Shown one piece after another: positions 1-5,924 of a stretch of DNA of 8,046 nucleotides (within the stretch, counting starts at the first letter, position 1; every line of letters starts with the position of its first letter). The stretch is from an uncultured Collinsella sp. Its GTDB lineage: Bacteria; Actinomycetota; Coriobacteriia; Coriobacteriales; Coriobacteriaceae. Made by a program: the position numbers and the translations under genes. The notes below the pieces were generated by a model. It made no database searches. It saw nothing but the letters and a program-made list of their open reading frames with translations, and was not told the DNA's origin. The DNA lies in assembly GCA_900550825.1 (NCBI GenBank), contig URTZ01000089.1, forward strand, positions 1 through 8,046, in the 5' to 3' direction.

Positions 1-2
1 CC

Positions 3-515
3 AACATCGCCGACATCCCCGTCATCGCCACGGTCGTACGTTGCGACGATGATGCGCATGCCAAAGTGCGCGCCGGAGCCAAGATCCTCAACATCGCGGC
101 CGGCAAAAACACGCCGCAGGTTCTGCGCGAGCTGCGCGAGCACTATCCCAACCTGCCGCTCATCGCGCCGGGCGGCAAGACGCCCGAGAGCATCCGTGAA
201 ACCATCGCCGCCGGCGCCAACGCCATCATCTGGACGCCGCCTTCGGCCCAGCAGTTACAGACCGACATGATGCAGCGTTATCGCAAGATGAAGGAAGACG
301 CCACACCTGTCATCTCGCGCGACGATGTGCCCATTATCGACCAGGTAGCCGCCGCCGAGGTCAGCCAGGTCGAGAACATGAATCCCGACGTGCCGATTCC
401 CGACGAAGTCATCGAGCGCGTCGCTTCGATCCACGAGCGTGTCGAGGAGCATCGCGCCAACCGCGGCCTTAAGCCATCACTGCACGGCTTCTTCTTCCGC
501 GGAAAGAAACGTTAG
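3..515 (+). CDS. TIM-barrel (KDPG-aldolase-like) protein, 3' part only
   Basis: The frame is open from base 3 and the true start lies left of the window, so only the C-terminal 170 residues are visible. They contain the last strands of a beta/alpha barrel: a hydrophobic strand (IPVIATVV), then AGAKILNIA, then LPLIAPGGKTPESI and GANAIIWTPP. The APGG/ATGG plus GANAI..TPP pattern is typical of KDPG-aldolase-like class I barrels. It also resembles a group often annotated only as 'hydrolase' in Firmicutes and Actinobacteria, for which I know no established reaction. After the barrel (about residue 95 of the visible part) comes a charged tail of about 70 residues with a helical stretch (DEVIERVASIHERVEEHRANRG) ending in a basic FFFRGKKR. 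The stop is TAG at 513-515. The internal GTG at 66 is not a likely start, because convincing barrel sequence precedes it. The fold is fairly sure, the substrate unknown. Confidence 0.75.
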   Translation, partial: NIADIPVIATVVRCDDDAHAKVRAGAKILNIAAGKNTPQVLRELREHYPNLPLIAPGGKTPESIRETIAAGANAIIWTPPSAQQLQTDMMQRYRKMKEDATPVISRDDVPIIDQVAAAEVSQVENMNPDVPIPDEVIERVASIHERVEEHRANRGLKPSLHGFFFRGKKR

Positions 516-527
516 CCGCAACAGCAA

Positions 528-563
528 GGCCCGCCCCACAAACGTGAGGCGGGCCGTTTTCGT
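528..563 (+). terminator. Rho-independent terminator, possibly bidirectional
   Basis: GGCCCGCC (528-535) pairs perfectly with GGCGGGCC (548-555). Three further pairs (CAC/GTG) can form inside after one mismatch. GTTTTCGTTT follows. It sits 12 bases after the stop of the barrel gene. Read on the minus strand it lies about 40 bases beyond the degV-family stop, but the tract there (TTGCTGTT) is poorer. It therefore mainly serves the plus-strand gene and may also insulate the convergent pair. Confidence 0.85.
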
Positions 564-596
564 TTGAGCAATCATGCAGCGACGTGATGGGGCAAA

Positions 597-1487
597 TTAA
601 TCCACGCGCCTGTCGCCCATAAAGAAGAGCGCCACCGTACCAGGTCCGGTATGCGAGCCAATCAGAGTACCGATGTCATTGATCTCAATCTTGCCTTTAA
701 GCTGCGGAACCTGTTCCTCAATCAGCGCCGCAACTGCCTCGGCATCCTCGCGGCACGCCGAGTGCGACATGATGCACTTACCCGAATAATCCGCACCGTC
801 CTGCACGTGTGCCATCATGGTCTTGGCCATCTCGGAAATCGCGCGCTTCTTAGTGCGAATCTTCTCACGTGGCGACAGCTTGCCGTCGCAATCGACCGTC
901 ATAAGCGGGCAAATCTTAAGCGCCGTGCCGATGATCGCGCTCGCGGCCGAAATGCGACCGCCGCGCAGGTAGCTCGACAGATCGGTCGAGAAGAACCAGT
1001 GGTGCAGGTTGAGTTTGTGCTCCTCGATCCAGGCAGCCGTCTCGTCGAGTGAAGCCCCGCTATCGCGCACGTCGGCGGCATATTCCAGCAACAGGCCAAA
1101 GCCCGAAGACGCCGCCAGCGAATCGATGACGCGCACCTTGCCGCCCTGGGGATAGCGATCCGCGAGCATCTGCGCCGCAACGCAGGCCGATCCATACGTG
1201 CCCGAAATACCCGACGACAACGTCAGGTGCAGCACGTCTTTACCCTCGGCAACAAACGGCTCCCAAAACTCCTCGTACTCACCCACGCTCACCTGGGACG
1301 TCTTGGGCATGGCGCCCGCGGCAATCTGGGCAAAAAACTTGTCCGGCGTAATCGACTGATACAGATCGTCCGTATAGACAACATCGTCGATCTCGTAATG
1401 AAAACACACGACAGGGATATTGCGCGACGCAAAGAACTCACGGGTTCGGTCGGCGGCGGATTCACAGGTCAGGACAAAATCACTCAT
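597..1487 (-). CDS. DegV family protein (fatty-acid binding)
   Basis: A 296-residue protein with the whole DegV pattern. It has an N-terminal strand and turn (DFVLTCESAAD) and TSQ at 63-65. SSGISGTY at 91-98 contains the serine region that contacts the lipid carboxylate. Next come VRVIDSLAASSGFG at 118-131, YLRGGRIS at 173-180, a D-G-K-L-x-P-R-E-K-I-R segment around 200-210, and GSHTGPGT at 277-284. In this family these proteins bind long-chain fatty acids and hand them to fatty acid kinase (FakA/FakB). The length is normal for FakB-like proteins. The start is set at 1487 because AAGGAG lies six bases upstream; an in-frame ATG at 1505 lies upstream of this ribosome site. No fakA-like gene is in the window. 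It stands alone between a convergent gene on its 3' side and divergent fbp on its 5' side. Family assignment is sure; specific lipid and partner are inference. Confidence 0.93.
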   Translation of the reverse strand: MSDFVLTCESAADRTREFFASRNIPVVCFHYEIDDVVYTDDLYQSITPDKFFAQIAAGAMPKTSQVSVGEYEEFWEPFVAEGKDVLHLTLSSGISGTYGSACVAAQMLADRYPQGGKVRVIDSLAASSGFGLLLEYAADVRDSGASLDETAAWIEEHKLNLHHWFFSTDLSSYLRGGRISAASAIIGTALKICPLMTVDCDGKLSPREKIRTKKRAISEMAKTMMAHVQDGADYSGKCIMSHSACREDAEAVAALIEEQVPQLKGKIEINDIGTLIGSHTGPGTVALFFMGDRRVD

Positions 1488-1493
1488 ATGAGG

Positions 1494-1499
1494 CTCCTT
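1494..1499 (-). promoter_or_regulatory. Ribosome binding site of the DegV-family gene
   Basis: On the minus strand AAGGAG stands six bases before the ATG at 1487. It decides the start in favour of MSDF rather than the in-frame ATG at 1505. Confidence 0.8.
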
Positions 1500-1515
1500 A
1501 CTCATTGCTGCGCAA

Positions 1516-1526
1516 ATTATCGCACA
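1516..1526 (-). promoter_or_regulatory. Candidate extended -10 promoter of the DegV-family gene
   Basis: The minus strand reads TGTGCGATAAT, giving TG-C-GATAAT: an extended -10 with a hexamer matching TATAAT at five of six bases. It lies about 30 bases upstream of the start codon. The -35 region is poor, as is common with extended -10 promoters. Called by eye only. Confidence 0.35.
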
Positions 1527-1679
1527 GTGAGCCTACATACGGTACATATGTCCACTATTTACCAAATCGAACCAAAAATAGCGAACATCTTTACCACCAT
1601 CGTCTCCACCGGCCCCACGCATAAATATCTGAGAAAACACCTTCTGTCGTCTCCACTCAACCGCCATATCCACCTCAAC

Positions 1680-1691
1680 TAAATCGATTTA
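1680..1691. repeat. 12-bp perfect palindrome
   Basis: TAAATCGATTTA reads the same on both strands. It sits in the AT-rich middle of the divergent intergenic region and runs into the third TTTACCA copy. It could be a dimeric repressor site; no known regulator consensus is recognised. Confidence 0.4.
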
Positions 1692-1750
1692 CCAAACCGT
1701 TCAGCCGACAATTCAGCCGCTGGCGCAAAATGGAAACAAAAGCGGCGCAT

Positions 1751-1780
1751 ACTGATAAACGTTTGACGCTGTTTATCAGT
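1751..1780. promoter_or_regulatory. Perfect 10-bp inverted repeat upstream of fbp
   Basis: ACTGATAAAC (1751-1760) and GTTTATCAGT (1771-1780) are perfect reverse complements separated by ten bases. The arm centres are therefore 20 bp apart, two helical turns, as expected for an operator bound by a symmetric protein. The right arm ends 27 bases before the fbp start. GATAAA in the left arm (1754-1759) could be a -10 with TGGAAA (1731-1736) as -35 at 17-bp spacing, which would place the repeat over the promoter. Alternatively it is an mRNA hairpin; the following TTTTA is a short, weak terminator tract. Confidence 0.5.
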
Positions 1781-1807
1781 TTTACCAGCCCCATCGGAAG
1801 GTGTTTC

Positions 1808-3724
1808 ATGGTCGCATTCGATCGCAACCCGCAAGACTTCAAGTATCTGCGCCTGCTGTCGAGACAGTTCCCCACCGAACAATCCGCGTTTACCGAAATT
1901 ATCAACCTCTCGGCCATCCTCAACCTACCCAAGGGCACCGAGCATTTTATGAGCGACGTGCACGGCGAGTACGAAGCCTTTATGCACATCCTCAATAACT
2001 GCTCGGGCGTCGTGCGCGAACATGTCGACGAGATCTTTGGCGACACGCTCTCCTTTGACGAGAAGGGCGAGCTGTGCACGCTCATCTACTACCCGCGCGA
2101 GAAGATCGACCTGGTCCGCAGCCAACGCGAGGACTCGCCCGCCTGGTACAAGACGACGCTCGACCAGCTCATCATGATCGCTCGCTCGCTTTCAAGCCGC
2201 TACACGCGCTCCAAGGTGCGCAAGGCCATCCCACGCGATTACGCCTACATCATCGACGAGTTGTTGCACACGCACCCGGACGAGAACAACTATCGCGTGC
2301 GCTATCACGAGCGCATCGTTGAGTCCATCCTGGAGACCGCCAGCGCCGACGACTTTATCGAGTCGCTCGCTTCGCTCATCAAGCGCCTGGCCGTCGACCA
2401 CCTGCACCTAGTGGGCGACATCTTCGACCGCGGCGGCGGCGCGGCCAAGATTATGGACCGTCTGCTCACCTACCATTCACTCGACATCCAGTGGGGCAAC
2501 CACGACCTGCTGTGGATGGGCGCTGCGGCCGGTGAGCCCGCCTGCATCGCCACGGTGTTGCGTAACAACCTACGCTACGACAACTACGAGATTCTAGAGA
2601 ACGACTACGGTATCTCGCTGCGTGAGCTTGTTGCCTTTGCCGATGCTACCTACACCGCCGGCGAGTCCATCACCCCGCTGATCAAGGCCATCAACGTGCT
2701 GCTCTTTAAGCTCGAGGGCCAGATTATCCAGCGCCACCCCGAGTTCGATATGACCGACCGCCTGTTACTCGACAAGATCGACCACGACACCGGCACGGTC
2801 ACGCTCGCCGACGGCAGCGTGTGGCCGCTCACAACCAACGACTTCCCCACCGTCGACCCAGCGGACCCCTATACGCTCACGCCCCAGGAGCAGCACATCA
2901 TCGACAAGCTCGTGTCCGAGTTTGTCACCGCCGATCACCTGCATCGCCATATCGATTTCCTCTACACCCACGGTTCAATGTACAAGGTCGCCAACGGCAA
3001 TCTGCTGTTCCACGGCTGCGTGCCGCTCAACGAGGATGGTACCTTTAGCAGCATGAACTGCCTGGGCACCTGGCACGCTGGCCGCGATTATCTCGATTTT
3101 TGCGACCACATCGCCCGCCGCGCGTGGCGCGTGGGCGACCGCGATGCCCTCGACTGGATGTGGTACCTGTGGATCGGCTTTAACTCACCCGCCAGCGGGC
3201 GCCTGGTGCGTACCTTTGAACGCGCTTATATCGCCGATAAGAGCACCTGGGTCGAGCCGATGGACCCGTACTTTACGCTTACCAAGTCGCCCTCGGTCAG
3301 CGACGACATCATGCGCGAGTTCGGCGTTGCCCCCATGGCATGTTCGCCGACCGGTCACATCATCAATGGCCATACGCCCGTCAAGACCACCAAGGGCGAG
3401 CAGCCCATCCGCGCCAACGGCAAGCTGCTGGTCATCGATGGCGGCTTCTGCCGCGCCTACCATCCCAAGACGGGCATCGCCGGCTACACGCTTATCTCGA
3501 GCTCACGCGGCTGTCGCCTTAAGTCGCACCGGGCCTTTACCACCGTTGCCGAGGCGCTCACCCGCAACATCGATATCGAGAGCGAGACCAACCGCTTTGA
3601 CGAGGCCGACCGTCGCCGCATGGTGAGCGATACCGATACGGGTGCCAAGATTCGCAGCCAAATCCAGGACCTGCGCCAACTGCTCGATGCATATAGAAAC
3701 GGTGCTATCGAAGAGCGCGTCTAG
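1808..3724 (+). CDS. fbp: Fructose-1,6-bisphosphatase, class III
   Basis: A 638-residue cytoplasmic enzyme that hydrolyses fructose 1,6-bisphosphate to fructose 6-phosphate, the committed step of gluconeogenesis. It is the large metallophosphoesterase-type FBPase known from Bacillus subtilis, close to the usual length of about 640-670. Metal-binding motifs appear in order: SDVHGE (49-54), VGDIFDRGG (202-210), WGNHDLLW (229-236), FHGCVP (401-406), INGHTPV (519-525) and IDGGFCRAY (543-551). The start is placed at 1808 because GGAAGG lies six bases upstream and MVAFDRNPQDFKYLRLLS opens like other family members. The in-frame ATG at 1730 would add 26 residues running across the inverted repeat and the ribosome site. 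A GtrA-like gene follows after 78 bases without a recognisable terminator, so the two may be cotranscribed. Control probably acts through the intergenic repeats. Identification is very secure. Confidence 0.97.
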   Translation: MVAFDRNPQDFKYLRLLSRQFPTEQSAFTEIINLSAILNLPKGTEHFMSDVHGEYEAFMHILNNCSGVVREHVDEIFGDTLSFDEKGELCTLIYYPREKIDLVRSQREDSPAWYKTTLDQLIMIARSLSSRYTRSKVRKAIPRDYAYIIDELLHTHPDENNYRVRYHERIVESILETASADDFIESLASLIKRLAVDHLHLVGDIFDRGGGAAKIMDRLLTYHSLDIQWGNHDLLWMGAAAGEPACIATVLRNNLRYDNYEILENDYGISLRELVAFADATYTAGESITPLIKAINVLLFKLEGQIIQRHPEFDMTDRLLLDKIDHDTGTVTLADGSVWPLTTNDFPTVDPADPYTLTPQEQHIIDKLVSEFVTADHLHRHIDFLYTHGSMYKVANGNLLFHGCVPLNEDGTFSSMNCLGTWHAGRDYLDFCDHIARRAWRVGDRDALDWMWYLWIGFNSPASGRLVRTFERAYIADKSTWVEPMDPYFTLTKSPSVSDDIMREFGVAPMACSPTGHIINGHTPVKTTKGEQPIRANGKLLVIDGGFCRAYHPKTGIAGYTLISSSRGCRLKSHRAFTTVAEALTRNIDIESETNRFDEADRRRMVSDTDTGAKIRSQIQDLRQLLDAYRNGAIEERV

Positions 3725-3730
3725 CCCCAC

Positions 3731-3773
3731 CCGCGGGGATTGGCTAAACTTGCTGAGTTTGTCATCCCCACGG
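3731..3773 (+). other. Long stem-loop between fbp and the first GtrA-like gene
   Basis: CCGCGGGGAT (3731-3740) pairs with ATCCCCACGG (3764-3773), nine pairs and one C/A mismatch. An inner AAACT/AGTTT stem (3746-3750 with 3756-3760) closes a TGCTG loop. It starts six bases after the fbp stop and ends 29 bases before the next start. No run of T follows, so it is not a standard terminator. It could protect the fbp mRNA 3' end, be a processing site, or tune readthrough into the next gene. Confidence 0.5.
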
Positions 3774-3802
3774 CGTCCCCGCGCCACCCTAAGGCAGGTA
3801 CC

Positions 3803-4198
3803 ATGCAAAAGCTCCTTGCGCAGATCATGAAGTTTGGCGTCGTCGGCGTCGTCGCCACGTTCATCGACTTTGGCATCATGAATCTGCTCCACTACGGTCT
3901 GGGCCTTAACATCCTGATCGCCAATACCAGCGGTTTTATCGTCTCGCTCATCTTTAACTACGTCGCGAGCATGAAGTACGTGTTTGCGCACAAGGAAGGC
4001 ATGAGCCGCCGCCGCGAGTTCATTATCTTTGTCGTGCTGTCCGTGATCGGTTTGGCGCTCAACGACGGTATCGTGCTGGCGCTCAACGCCGGCCTGGGGC
4101 TCGAGGCCAATATCGCCAAGATTTGCGCCACCGCACTGGTCATGGTCTATAACTATGTGACCCGAAAGATCTTCCTGGAGGGCGAGGAGACCAAGTAG
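3803..4198 (+). CDS. GtrA-like small membrane protein (copy 1)
   Basis: A 131-residue protein with four hydrophobic segments at about 11-31, 36-56, 72-95 and 102-121, the usual size and topology of the GtrA family (PF04138-type). It has the family-typical pattern of N-Y-x-x-S-M-K-Y-V-F after helix 2 and Y-N-Y-x-x-R-x-x-F-L-E-G at the end. GtrA proteins are thought to move undecaprenyl-phosphate-linked sugars across the membrane for glycosylation of O-antigen, teichoic acid or other wall polymers. No glycosyltransferase partner is in the window. The ATG at 3803 is chosen because the hydrophobic core follows at once and AAGGCAGG lies just upstream. A TTG at 3740 would give an improbable N terminus through the stem-loop. 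Copy 2, 219 bases on, is clearly related. Confidence 0.88.
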   Translation: MQKLLAQIMKFGVVGVVATFIDFGIMNLLHYGLGLNILIANTSGFIVSLIFNYVASMKYVFAHKEGMSRRREFIIFVVLSVIGLALNDGIVLALNAGLGLEANIAKICATALVMVYNYVTRKIFLEGEETK

Positions 4199-4222
4199 CT
4201 CGGCCTCCTCGTTGCACTACGG

Positions 4223-4276
4223 GGCCCACGGACGACGTGCGTCGAGCGCTGCGTTGTTCGTGGGCCTTGCTCGTTT
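4223..4276 (+). terminator. Rho-independent terminator after GtrA-like copy 1
   Basis: A 15-pair stem (4223-4237 with 4252-4266, two or three G-U pairs) starts with GGCCCACG/CGTGGGCC. GCG/CGC can pair inside around a TCGAG loop. TTGCTCGTTT follows. It lies 25 bases after the stop codon. It is unusually long, with an only moderately T-rich tail. Confidence 0.75.
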
Positions 4277-4417
4277 ACGGAAGGATTTACAACGTTTGCG
4301 GATTGTCTCTTGCAAATTTGGCGAGTTCGTATAGTTCTTGGCAAAGCCCTTACGTTTCCCTTGCAAAAGCTCTAAAGTATCCTCTGCTCGATTCATCAAC
4401 GCATTGGATGTGATTAC
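4277..4417 (+). promoter_or_regulatory. Leader of GtrA-like copy 2 with candidate promoter
   Basis: A 141-base, relatively AT-rich stretch. TATAGT at 4330-4335 matches the -10 consensus at five of six bases. The -35 is unclear: TTGCAA at 4310 is 14 bases away, too close, and TCTTGC at 4308 is 16 away. TAAAGT, further on at about 4372-4377, is an alternative -10. The terminator upstream implies that copy 2 needs its own promoter. No riboswitch fold is recognised. Confidence 0.35.
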
Positions 4418-4825
4418 GTGCACAAGGCACTGGCACAACCTCATACTAAGCAATTCCTCAAGTTCGCTGTCGTGGGTCTTATCTCCTTTGGCATCGACTG
4501 GGGCATGCTCATTGCGCTCGTCGAGCTGTTCCATCTCGACTTTTTGATGAGCACCACGATCTCGTTTATCACGTCCGTCGTGGTCAACTACTGGCTCAGC
4601 ATGAAGTACGTGTTCGACCATCGCGAGGGCATGAGCCGCAAGCGAGAGTTCACGATCTTCACCATCCTGTCGGTGATTGGTTTGGGCCTCAACGACCTGT
4701 ACATGTTTGTGGGCGTCACGTTTTTGAGCATCGGCTACCAGGCCATGAAGGCCATCGCAACGTTCCTCGTCACCTGGTACAACTACTTCAGCCGTCGCTT
4801 CTTTCTCGAGGGCGCACGGTCGTAG
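4418..4825 (+). CDS. GtrA-like small membrane protein (copy 2)
   Basis: A 135-residue, four-helix membrane protein with hydrophobic segments at about 15-37, 42-62, 77-102 and 108-125. It shares with copy 1 the N-Y-x-x-S-M-K-Y-V-F-x-H-x-E-G-M-S-R-x-R-E-F stretch, the LSVIGLxLND helix and the YNYxxRxFLEG end. By a hand alignment without gaps, about 57 of some 121 positions are identical. The likely role is as for copy 1: flipping of lipid-linked sugars for a surface polymer. The start is GTG at 4418, as no nearby ATG would keep the first helix. The ribosome site is weak (GGATG about nine bases upstream). It has its own terminator and probably its own promoter. Confidence 0.85.
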   Translation: MHKALAQPHTKQFLKFAVVGLISFGIDWGMLIALVELFHLDFLMSTTISFITSVVVNYWLSMKYVFDHREGMSRKREFTIFTILSVIGLGLNDLYMFVGVTFLSIGYQAMKAIATFLVTWYNYFSRRFFLEGARS

Positions 4826-4851
4826 TCGATTCGCTATTTGCTTGAATGTAT

Positions 4852-4888
4852 AACCGGTTGGAATTCCCGTTCCAACCGGTTTTTGTTT
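4852..4888 (+). terminator. Rho-independent terminator after GtrA-like copy 2
   Basis: AACCGGTTGGAA (4852-4863) and TTCCAACCGGTT (4870-4881) form a perfect 12-bp stem with a TTCCCG loop. TTTGTTTG follows, giving five Ts in a row at the stem end. It lies 26 bases after the stop codon. Confidence 0.92.
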
Positions 4889-4923
4889 GCCGAGAGGCCC
4901 GGCGATCCGGCCCCATTCGCACG

Positions 4924-4961
4924 AAAAACGGGCGGCCCGGCTGTTTGTCCGAACCGCCCGT
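4924..4961 (-). terminator. Rho-independent terminator of the DUF4430 operon
   Basis: On the minus strand ACGGGCGG (4961-4954) pairs with CCGCCCGT (4935-4928), with CGG/CCG pairing inside. The stem is followed by TTTTT (the AAAAA at 4924-4928 on the plus strand, overlapping its last pair). It lies 22 bases beyond the stop at 4984 and faces the plus-strand terminator at 4852. Confidence 0.88.
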
Positions 4962-4983
4962 CTGGCGCGCTATGTCGAGGCCT

Positions 4984-5913
4984 CTAGCCCGTTACGTAAT
5001 ACCAAACGACGTTGTCGTCATTGGAGAGAACGTAGTTACTGCAGGCCGTCATGGGCGTTGTGCCGTTGACGGAGTACATCCAGCCGCTCGTGCCGCCGTG
5101 CTGTTTCTCGGCCAAACCACCAATCGCGGAGACATACGTGCCGTACGACGAGCCATGTGCGTTGACAGAAAGGCCCAGCGCGCACAGGGCATCGTAGACG
5201 GTAGCGCCTTCGTTAAAGGTAAAGGTGCCACCAGAGGACACAGGATTGCCCACGGCGCTCGATGTGACCGAAACCGTCACCGTTACGTAGCTAGGCTGCT
5301 GCGAGCTGCCCTGGTCGCCAGTAGAGGCGTTGCCGTTATCGGGGGCAGAAGATGCCCCGCTGGATGAGGAGGAGGCGCCAGGCGTAGAGCCGGCCCCGCC
5401 AGAAGAAGTCGAGTTCTGAGAAGTCGACTGATTGCCGTCGGTCTTTTTATTGCTGTTCTTCTCTCCAGACTTCTTGCCATCCTTGTCTTCGGACTTTTTG
5501 CTATCCGAGCCCTTGTTTGATTCCTTGTCCGAAGACTCGGACTCCTTCTTAGAGTCAGATTTATCCGAACCCTTAGACTCGTCGTTCGACCCATCCGAAG
5601 ATTTGGAATCCTTGGAGCCAGCTTTACCCGAAGCGACGGTCGAGTCAGACCCCTTGGCGTCCTTCGCGACGACGCTCTCCCCCGTCACGGTCTGAACGAT
5701 CCAGTCAATGGACCAGGCGCCGCTCTCGGAAGGATGGACGAAGCCCAGCGATATGACAATTAGCGCAACGCACGCGGCGGTCAGGACGCCAGTAAGCGCC
5801 TTCCGTCGAGGGGCGGACGCCGCCGAAGCGGCGCCCTGTTGCTTTGCATCGTCGAACTGAATGAACGAGGAATTTGGTTGCTTGGGGTCAGCGTCCTTGG
5901 ATTTATTGGACAC
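4984..5913 (-). CDS. DUF4430 surface protein, N-terminally membrane-anchored
   Basis: A 309-residue protein in three parts. A short polar, cytoplasmic N terminus ends in PRRKA, followed by one hydrophobic segment at about 38-59 (ALTGVLTAACVALIVISLGFV). A long Ser/Lys/Asp/Gly-rich linker spans about 75-205. The C-terminal domain (about 208-309) matches the DUF4430 (transcobalamin C-terminal-like) pattern: GATVYDALCALG, then SGWMYSVNGTTP and VLSNDDNVVWYYV at the end. The positive charges before the helix predict an outside C terminus. The domain is related to the cobalamin-binding C-terminal part of transcobalamin, but ligand binding here is unproven. Two cysteines in the domain (in DALCAL and MTACSN) could form a disulfide outside the cell. 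The start is GTG at 5913, placed three bases after AGGTGAGG. A GTG at 5922 directly after the upstream stop has no ribosome site. It is the last gene of an operon with the propeller gene. Confidence 0.82.
   Translation of the reverse strand: MSNKSKDADPKQPNSSFIQFDDAKQQGAASAASAPRRKALTGVLTAACVALIVISLGFVHPSESGAWSIDWIVQTVTGESVVAKDAKGSDSTVASGKAGSKDSKSSDGSNDESKGSDKSDSKKESESSDKESNKGSDSKKSEDKDGKKSGEKNSNKKTDGNQSTSQNSTSSGGAGSTPGASSSSSGASSAPDNGNASTGDQGSSQQPSYVTVTVSVTSSAVGNPVSSGGTFTFNEGATVYDALCALGLSVNAHGSSYGTYVSAIGGLAEKQHGGTSGWMYSVNGTTPMTACSNYVLSNDDNVVWYYVTG
5428..5655 (-). repeat. Ser/Lys/Asp-rich low-complexity coding repeat
   Basis: About 76 codons of the DUF4430 gene are almost entirely Ser, Lys, Asp, Glu and Gly, in degenerate K-S-D / S-D-K units. 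This is likely a flexible spacer lifting the domain away from the membrane through the cell wall. Confidence 0.7.
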
Positions 5914-5916
5914 AGC

Positions 5917-5924
5917 CCTCACCT
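5917..5924 (-). promoter_or_regulatory. Ribosome binding site overlapping the upstream stop codon
   Basis: On the minus strand AGGTGAGG begins within the TAG (5925-5923) that ends the propeller gene. It is followed by GCT and the GTG start at 5913. The GG aligns about eight bases before the start if matched to the consensus AGGAGGTGA. This supports translational coupling and the 5913 start. Confidence 0.55.

Larger units (their letters stand above)
1506..1807. other. Divergent intergenic control region (degV-family / fbp)
   Basis: About 300 bases with no credible gene and clearly lower GC than its flanks. It holds a candidate minus-strand promoter at its left end. TTTACCA occurs four times (1558, 1590, 1688 and 1781). 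ACCAAA is repeated exactly 10 bases apart (1561 and 1571) inside a CTATTT/AAATAG inverted repeat (1555-1581). It also contains the palindrome at 1680-1691 and the inverted repeat at 1751-1780. Open frames across it do not look like protein. Confidence 0.5.

Noticed and set aside
1227..1682. Plus-strand open frame of 151 codons covering the degV-fbp gap
   Set aside because: The first half is antisense to the DegV-family gene and the rest is AT-rich intergenic sequence. There is no ribosome site and no recognisable domain.
1730..1807. Longer N terminus for fbp from the ATG at 1730
   Set aside because: It would translate the inverted repeat and the ribosome site. The ATG at 1808 has a good GGAAGG at proper distance and matches the family's N terminus.
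4889..4920. GGCC...GGCC imperfect hairpin between the two facing terminators
   Set aside because: Short, with a bulge and no T-tract on either strand. The two strong terminators on each side already explain the region.
4846..5367. Plus-strand open frame of 173 codons after GtrA-like copy 2
   Set aside because: It runs through two terminators and then antisense to the DUF4430 domain, and its translation resembles no protein family.
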